Below, piece after piece: positions 59,200 to 64,000 of a stretch of 64,000 bases of DNA. The DNA is taken from positions 99,064,806 to 99,128,805 of the forward strand of contig CM069434.1 of assembly GCA_035610365.1 (NCBI GenBank). Reading direction: 5' to 3'. Within the stretch, counting starts at the first letter, position 1. Every line of letters starts with the position of its first letter. Source of the stretch: Aquatica leii (taxonomy: Eukaryota > Arthropoda > Insecta > Coleoptera > Lampyridae). The notes under the pieces were generated by a model, which ran no database searches, was not told where the DNA came from, and worked only from the letters and a program-made list of their open reading frames with translations. The position numbers and the translations under genes are program-made.

Positions 59200-59976
59200 A
59201 AGTCTTCTTCTCTTTGCTGCTTGTTGTATTTTATCTATTATCTCTTCTAATCTTTTTTTATCTCTTGCTACTACCGCTACATCGTCGGCCTATGCTCTTT
59301 GCACCATTTTTTCTATAATAGATTCCGTGATTTTGCATTCTTTTATTATACCTTCCATTGCGATGTTAAAAAAGGTTGTTGATAATCTGTCTCCTTGTTT
59401 AACCCCACTTTTTATCGTTATTTTCTTTGTTGTTCCTTCATGTGTTTGTACTACGGCTTCTGATTTTTCCATGGTTATTTTAATTAAACTTCTTAGTTTT
59501 TTAGGAATATCTTGGTTTTTTGCATTTTTTATTATAATTTTTATCTTAAAGGTATCGAAAGCTTGTTTAAAGTTTATATACATTATATATATTTCATTAC
59601 CTTTTTTGTGAGTTTTTTCTATGATTTGTCTAAGTGTATGGATGACCTCTATTGTTGATTTTTCTGACCGAAATCCATTTTGATATTCACCAATGATCTT
59701 TTCTGTGTATTGGTTTAATCTTTTTTGTATCATTGTAGTTAGTATTTTGTACGTTGTATTCAGTAGTGTTATTTGCCTGTAGTTATCACATTTCATTAAA
59801 TCTCCTTTTTTGGGTATTGGTATAATAATTCCTATTTTCCATTCTTGCGGTATTGTTTCTTTTTCCCATGCTTTACTTATTATTCCGTATAATCTTTCTC
59901 TCAGTTCTTTTCCCCCATACTTTAACATTTCGTTACATATATTATCTATTCCTGTCGCTTTTTGATCTTTTAACAT
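59200..59976 (-). pseudogene. LINE reverse transcriptase with broken active site
   Basis: The 228-codon frame 59,290-59,976 has IIIPIPKKGDLMKCDNYRQI, LLNTTYKILTTMIQKRL and IIGEYQNGFRSEKSTIE. Motif A is YINFKQAFD with Asn135 where relatives have the catalytic Asp, then IKSGVKQGDRLSTTFFN. The frame ends at a TAG that takes the place of the Tyr codon of the Y-ADD box; ADDVAVVARDKKRLEEII follows in the same frame to about 59,200. Two independent lesions at the active site show that this copy is dead. The N-terminal KATGIDNICNEMLKYGG block is intact. Confidence 0.88.
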
Positions 59977-60399
59977 ATTTATAATTACTTCTATTACTTG
60001 TTTTTGTAGTGCTCTTATCTCTAAATTGTCCTCCTCAACTTCATCTTGTGATTCTTCTTCTTGTTCTTCATTTTTTGTTTTTCCAAGTAAATAAATTTTC
60101 GATGTCTTCCAGTCTATAGTTGGGGTTATGTTTTTTTCTTTTGTTTGCGTTGGTATAGTTTAGTATTGCTCTTATTATCATTTCTTATTTCATTCATTTT
60201 GTTAATGTACTCACGTTTTTTTCTGTCAATAATTTTGCGTCATTTTTTCTTCTTCTCTTGTAATTCTCGTAATGCTCTTGCTTGCTGGTCGTGTCCATTT
60301 TATTTTTGCTTCTGTCTTTCTCAGTCTTATCTTTTCGCATTCTTCATCAAACCATCCGTTTCTATTTTGAACTCATTTTGTCCCAATTATTTTTTCTGC

Positions 60400-61020
60400 C
60401 GACTTTATGATAATTGTTTTAATTGTGGTGTGGAAACTCTTTCTCTATACTCTATCTGTTTCTACGCTAATTTCTCTGTATGATTTTACATCCTCAATCA
60501 TGCTCTCTCTTTTCCTTTTAATTCAAATATGGTCTATTTGATTACCTTTATTCTGTCCAGATATATTCTATGTGATTTTATGTTCTGGTTTGTGTTTAAA
60601 TTTTGTACTTATAATATAGAGGTCTGTTTGTGTTGTTAGGTGACATAACTTCATGCCGTTATCTGTTGTTAGTTCGTGGATAATTTTTTTTCCCAGCCAC
60701 GTCTTTTATGAACTTTTGTTTTTCTATTTTTGCATTTAGTCTCCTAATACTATTAATGTATCGTGGTAGGGTATTTTTTCACAATTTTTTTGTAGTTTGT
60801 TATAAAAAACTTCTTTCTCTTCTATTAGTGCTCCATCTGTAGGTGCATAAGCATTTATTATGGATATGTTAGCTATTGTACTTTTAATTCTGAGATATGA
60901 TATTCTTTCATCAATTTTTCTCAATTGTATTAGTTTATTCAATATCTTTTTATCTATCATGAATGCCGTTGATCCTGTTTTTCATTTCTTTCATAGAATA
61001 TTGAGTATTTTACTTTGTCT
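60400..61020 (-). pseudogene. LINE endonuclease domain
   Basis: The frame 60,736-60,960 has IDERISYLRIKSTIANISII, then NAYAPTDGA, EEKEVFYNKLQ and DTLIVLGD, which is the middle of an APE-type endonuclease ending at the catalytic Asp. Downstream in the same region are NGMKLCHL, YIISTKFKHKPEHKIT and NKGNQIDHI blocks. The Asn/Glu N-terminal part upstream of 60,960 is readable only in fragments, and the SDH motif is not evident. It cannot function as it stands. Confidence 0.72.
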
Positions 61021-61292
61021 ACTTTTCCTTCGCCTCCCCATCTTATCTTTTGTAGTGCTAATACACTAATTTTGTATCGTTCCATCTCTCTACCTGCTTC
61101 TTCGTTCCATGTTCCTATTTTAACAATCTATCTTTTTTTATTCATTTGTTTTTTTCTTGTATATTTTACTGTTTTCTTTTCTTTTCCATTTGATTTGGGC
61201 GTTTCTTGTAAACCGTATCCTTATTTATTGCATTGTTCGTCTTTGTTATTCTGTGTTTTATGTGTGTTTAGTAGTTTTTTGGGACATTTACG

Positions 61293-61860
61293 TTATTTTT
61301 TTTTATTTTTTTGAAACTTATCAGCTTCTGAAGATCTTTCGTTTGTAGTGTTTTTTTGTCGATTTTCATCACTCGTTTCTCCATTTTCATGTTCGTCTTC
61401 TTTCTCCAAGTCTTTTGTTTTGAATGTTTCGTTATTAATTATAAGTTTGTCATATCTTATTTGCGCTTTATATCGCTTATTTCTTGTCTCTTTCATGTAT
61501 GGTATTAATCTTTATCTTTCCTCCTGTACTTCTTTACGATAATCTTTATTGATCCAGATATTTTTGCCTTTTAGTGTTTTAGCATTTTTTAATATTCATT
61601 ATTGTGGATTCTTTTATTAGTTTAATCATTATTGGTCTTGTTATTCTTTCATTGTATTTTCCAATTCTTTTTGCTTTATCAAATTCTTCTTTTAGGTTAA
61701 AGTTTATTCCTGTCTTCTGTAATACTGTATTAACTTTGTATTGCGTTTCTTTCTAGTTTTCGTTCTCGTTGTCTTTTATTCTTTTTATTACAATGTTTTT
61801 CTTTCTCACTTCTCTCTCTAATATACATATTATTTTTTCCTGTACCGCAATTTTTTCAGG
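61293..61860 (-). pseudogene. LINE upstream charged reading frame
   Basis: The frame 61,293-61,496 encodes a Lys/Glu/Asn-rich protein with RNKRYKAQIRYDKLIIN, preceded in another frame by INKDYRKEVQEE. These resemble the C-terminal part of a LINE ORF1 (RNA-binding) protein. No zinc knuckle was found. The position upstream of the endonuclease supports this. Confidence 0.5.
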
Positions 61861-61869
61861 GAGTATTAT

Positions 61870-62240
61870 TTTTTCGATAAGGAACAGCTGACTACTGATC
61901 ATCTATTTAAGTATCGATAACAAGTTTTTCAAAAACTAGGTAGCAGCCAGAACACAGTTCTATCCGTGAGGCAAAAAACCGTTGCACTAGAATGTAAAAA
62001 AAACGACGAGAGAGGTAAAAATCAGAGCGTAAACAAACAAGGTCTAAATGTGTAAAGGTGGCCGGACCCTGGCACCCCCGAGTAGGGTGTCAAAAAAACT
62101 GCGAGGTGACACTGATTGACGCTATGCATTTTTATTAACACCCCGACTACCGAAATTCGAGAAAAACGCCAATCAGTACCCAGCACTGATAGGTGATAAA
62201 CTAAGAATCTGCTGCACCAATACAGCTCAACCAAAGTTTT
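61870..62240 (-). promoter_or_regulatory. Probable LINE 5' untranslated region
   Basis: About 370 bp less AT-rich than the flanks, with a CACCCCCGAG/CACCCTACTC repeat-like pattern near 62,070-62,090. It lies just upstream of the minus-strand LINE and ends where AT-rich DNA begins at about 62,240. An internal promoter would be expected here; none can be pointed out. Confidence 0.45.
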
Positions 62241-64000
62241 CTTTTTTTTGCATTAACAAGGTAATTATTAACCATTAATTAAATTTTATCTTGTTCATTA
62301 ATTAATATTATTTAATGTTTTACTGTTCTGGTTGAATGCGTTTTCTCTTTCAGTTATTTACCCGGGTACGAGATACTTGTCGATCTGTATGTGTGTTTCA
62401 AAAAACTAGACCCCTTAATAACTTACACACTACATAACTGAATAGCTAAACATAAGTTGATTATTTGAATAGGTCTGTGTTTTGCATAACATTAAAAATT
62501 TTATCGAAAAAAAATATATGTTAAAATTTCTGTCAAAAATAACTTATTACAACTTTTATTAAATTTAACTGCATATATTTAATAAAAAGTTAAAATAGGT
62601 ATTAACTCATAAAATATAAAATATACATGCGTTTTTTGCAAAGTAAATAAAAATTGACTACATAAAATTAAACTTTTTAAACAATAAAAATAAAAAAAAT
62701 ATTCTAAAGTTAACTAAATTTTCAATTAAAAACACATAAAAACATGCATCCATAAGTTCCAAATATAAGTATTAAAAAACAAAATAATAAGAAAGTGGTA
62801 ACTAAAAAGTATTTGTCTTAGGTATTAAATTTTCATATGAATTTTTAATTATCTATTAATTAAACTTCTACAGTAAATAACCAAAACGGCACCAGAAAAA
62901 TAATTTAAATAATTAATTTTGTTCCTCACCTTCCTAGTAATATAATATTAAAATGTTTTATCATAATTTAGAATAATTTACAATATTGCAAACTGTTACC
63001 TACGCAGTTAGAACAGACGTGGTTATAAACACTTAGTTGATTATACACTATAATAATAAACTACCAAATTCATCAAAATTACGTATATAGATTGTAAAAT
63101 ATTTGTAAACAAAATAAACGATTCATTAAAAAACAAAAAAATTATAATATTTTAACTACTTGTGAAAACAAGTGTACACAAAACTTGTAAAACATTGTTT
63201 AGGTAAAAAAACCTATAAACAAATAGTAGAAATCGCTATGAAAAATAAGCAAAGTAGTCTATAATCCTAACAAAACTAACCTAAAATTTTATTCATTCAA
63301 ATATACACTACTTTTGTTTCTGTATGAAAAATGTTTCGCTCAATTCTAAAAATTCTGGTTTCAATCAAAATATGTATCAATTTACAATAAATTATTTTTG
63401 TATGAAGAAGCACGTACTGTTTTTACTGCTGCACGTAAATCTATTATAATTTCAAAAAAGAACGTTTCTAGAATATTGTCGTAATGACCACAACATCGAC
63501 TACAAATGAAAAGTCATTGCATTTAAAACTTTTCCTGCAGGATAACTATTTTAAGTCCAATTTGTATTTAATTTATATACCAAATACATTTATTTTATAC
63601 ATTTAAGTGTAAACGTATAAAAATCTATTAACATTAAAAAACACATATAAATGCTCATTCATATGCAAATTAAAAAAACCTTATACAGAAGTATACGATT
63701 TCGTTAACGTAAAGCGGTTTTATTTAACGGTAATCAAAAAATCAATTTCGATTTAACGTATTAATGCAAAAATACGAATTTTTTAATTCGTTTCTTTATT
63801 AAATCTACCTTAACACGTCATTTAATTGTAAATTGAGTAATAAACTGGTTGAATTTTTAGCACAAAGCGTAGAACAATATTGTAAACACTTACTTTTATG
63901 AATTAGCATAAAACGAGACTTGTCAATTTTATAAAGTTTTATAAAAAGTTTTCGCTACGCAATTCTAACGTAAAATTTGCAATTATAATTATGTCAGACG
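62241..64000. other. AT-rich DNA, no gene seen
   Basis: No open frame over 60 codons and no recognisable element end to the window edge. Confidence 0.55.

Larger units (their letters stand above)
59109..62240 (-). mobile_element. LINE, 3' end missing
   Basis: Minus-strand element with, in order, a GC-richer 5' untranslated-like region (62,240-61,870), a charged N-terminal coding region (61.8-61.3 kb) with YKAQIRYDKLIINN, an APE-type endonuclease (61.0-60.4 kb) and RT (60.0-59.2 kb). It stops at 59,108 exactly where the pogo inverted end begins, and no LINE 3' sequence is found on the far side of the pogo element. The 3' end was therefore lost before or with that event. Clade not assigned. 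Confidence 0.75.

Noticed and set aside
62022-62234. 70-codon minus-strand frame
   Set aside because: It lies in the LINE 5' untranslated-like region and has no motif. Better composition alone does not make it a gene.
1-64000. tRNA, rRNA, snRNA or multi-exon host genes
   Set aside because: I looked for tRNA-like box sequences, rRNA blocks and conserved host exons and saw none I could support. Short exons could be missed by eye.

Overview
This window is AT-rich eukaryotic DNA, most likely from an insect. A beetle or another arthropod with a large, repeat-filled genome would fit, but the species cannot be fixed from the sequence. The evidence is the mix of element families: BEL/Pao and Ty3/gypsy LTR elements, RTE (CFDP2-like), Jockey-type and other LINEs, a Penelope-like element, pogo/Tigger elements (one with a C-terminal PHD finger), piggyBac, hAT MITEs and a Mutator-like transposase. 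I see no convincing host gene, rRNA, tRNA or CRISPR array. Almost every coding signal belongs to a transposable element, and most are broken.

Layout. 1-8.5 kb: a Tc1/mariner-like relic cut by a 3.75-kb minus-strand LINE (12-bp target duplication), with a partial second copy of that composite at 1-1.36 kb; a BEL/Pao integrase fragment lies between them and a hAT MITE sits at 8 kb. 8.5-11 kb: a decayed Jockey-type LINE. 11.4-14.2 kb: a pogo-like element with TA duplication, inverted ends and repeated subterminal motifs. 14.65-15.5 kb: a gag/protease-like fragment. 17.4-23.2 kb: a structurally complete minus-strand Ty3/gypsy element with two LTRs, TTAA duplication, primer-binding site and polypurine tract, whose coding region is broken and whose RT is interrupted by about 640 bp.

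25-36.6 kb looks like one dispersed BEL/Pao element on the minus strand: primer site, gag, protease and RT at 36.5-34.6 kb, integrase at 27.0-26.8 kb, and an LTR-like repeat at 25.0 kb. Between its parts lie a zinc-binding orphan-family gene (33.5-34.5 kb), a Penelope-like GIY-YIG fragment (31.9-32.7 kb), the intact 877-codon ORF at 27,965-30,598, and a 1.5-kb inverted-repeat unit that itself holds a 230-bp TATCGATA-rich insertion. The 877-residue protein joins a Mutator-like DDE transposase to a YqaJ/lambda-exonuclease-like nuclease. It is the largest and best-preserved gene here and the most interesting object in the window.

37.8-64 kb: piggyBac fragments (37.9 and 55.6-57.1 kb), an RTE LINE (40.4-43.3 kb), a Tigger-like element with a 1.6-kb insertion (45.3-48.0 kb), a minus-strand LINE (49.8-52.6 kb), a pogo element with a nearly intact transposase (57.1-59.1 kb) and another minus-strand LINE (59.1-62.2 kb). 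The stretches between are AT-rich DNA with no recognisable gene.

The genes do not form a host pathway. They are layers of nested insertions, and relative ages can be read from nesting and decay: the ORFs at 28-30.6 kb and 57-58.6 kb are young or constrained, while the mariner, Jockey and BEL coding regions are old.
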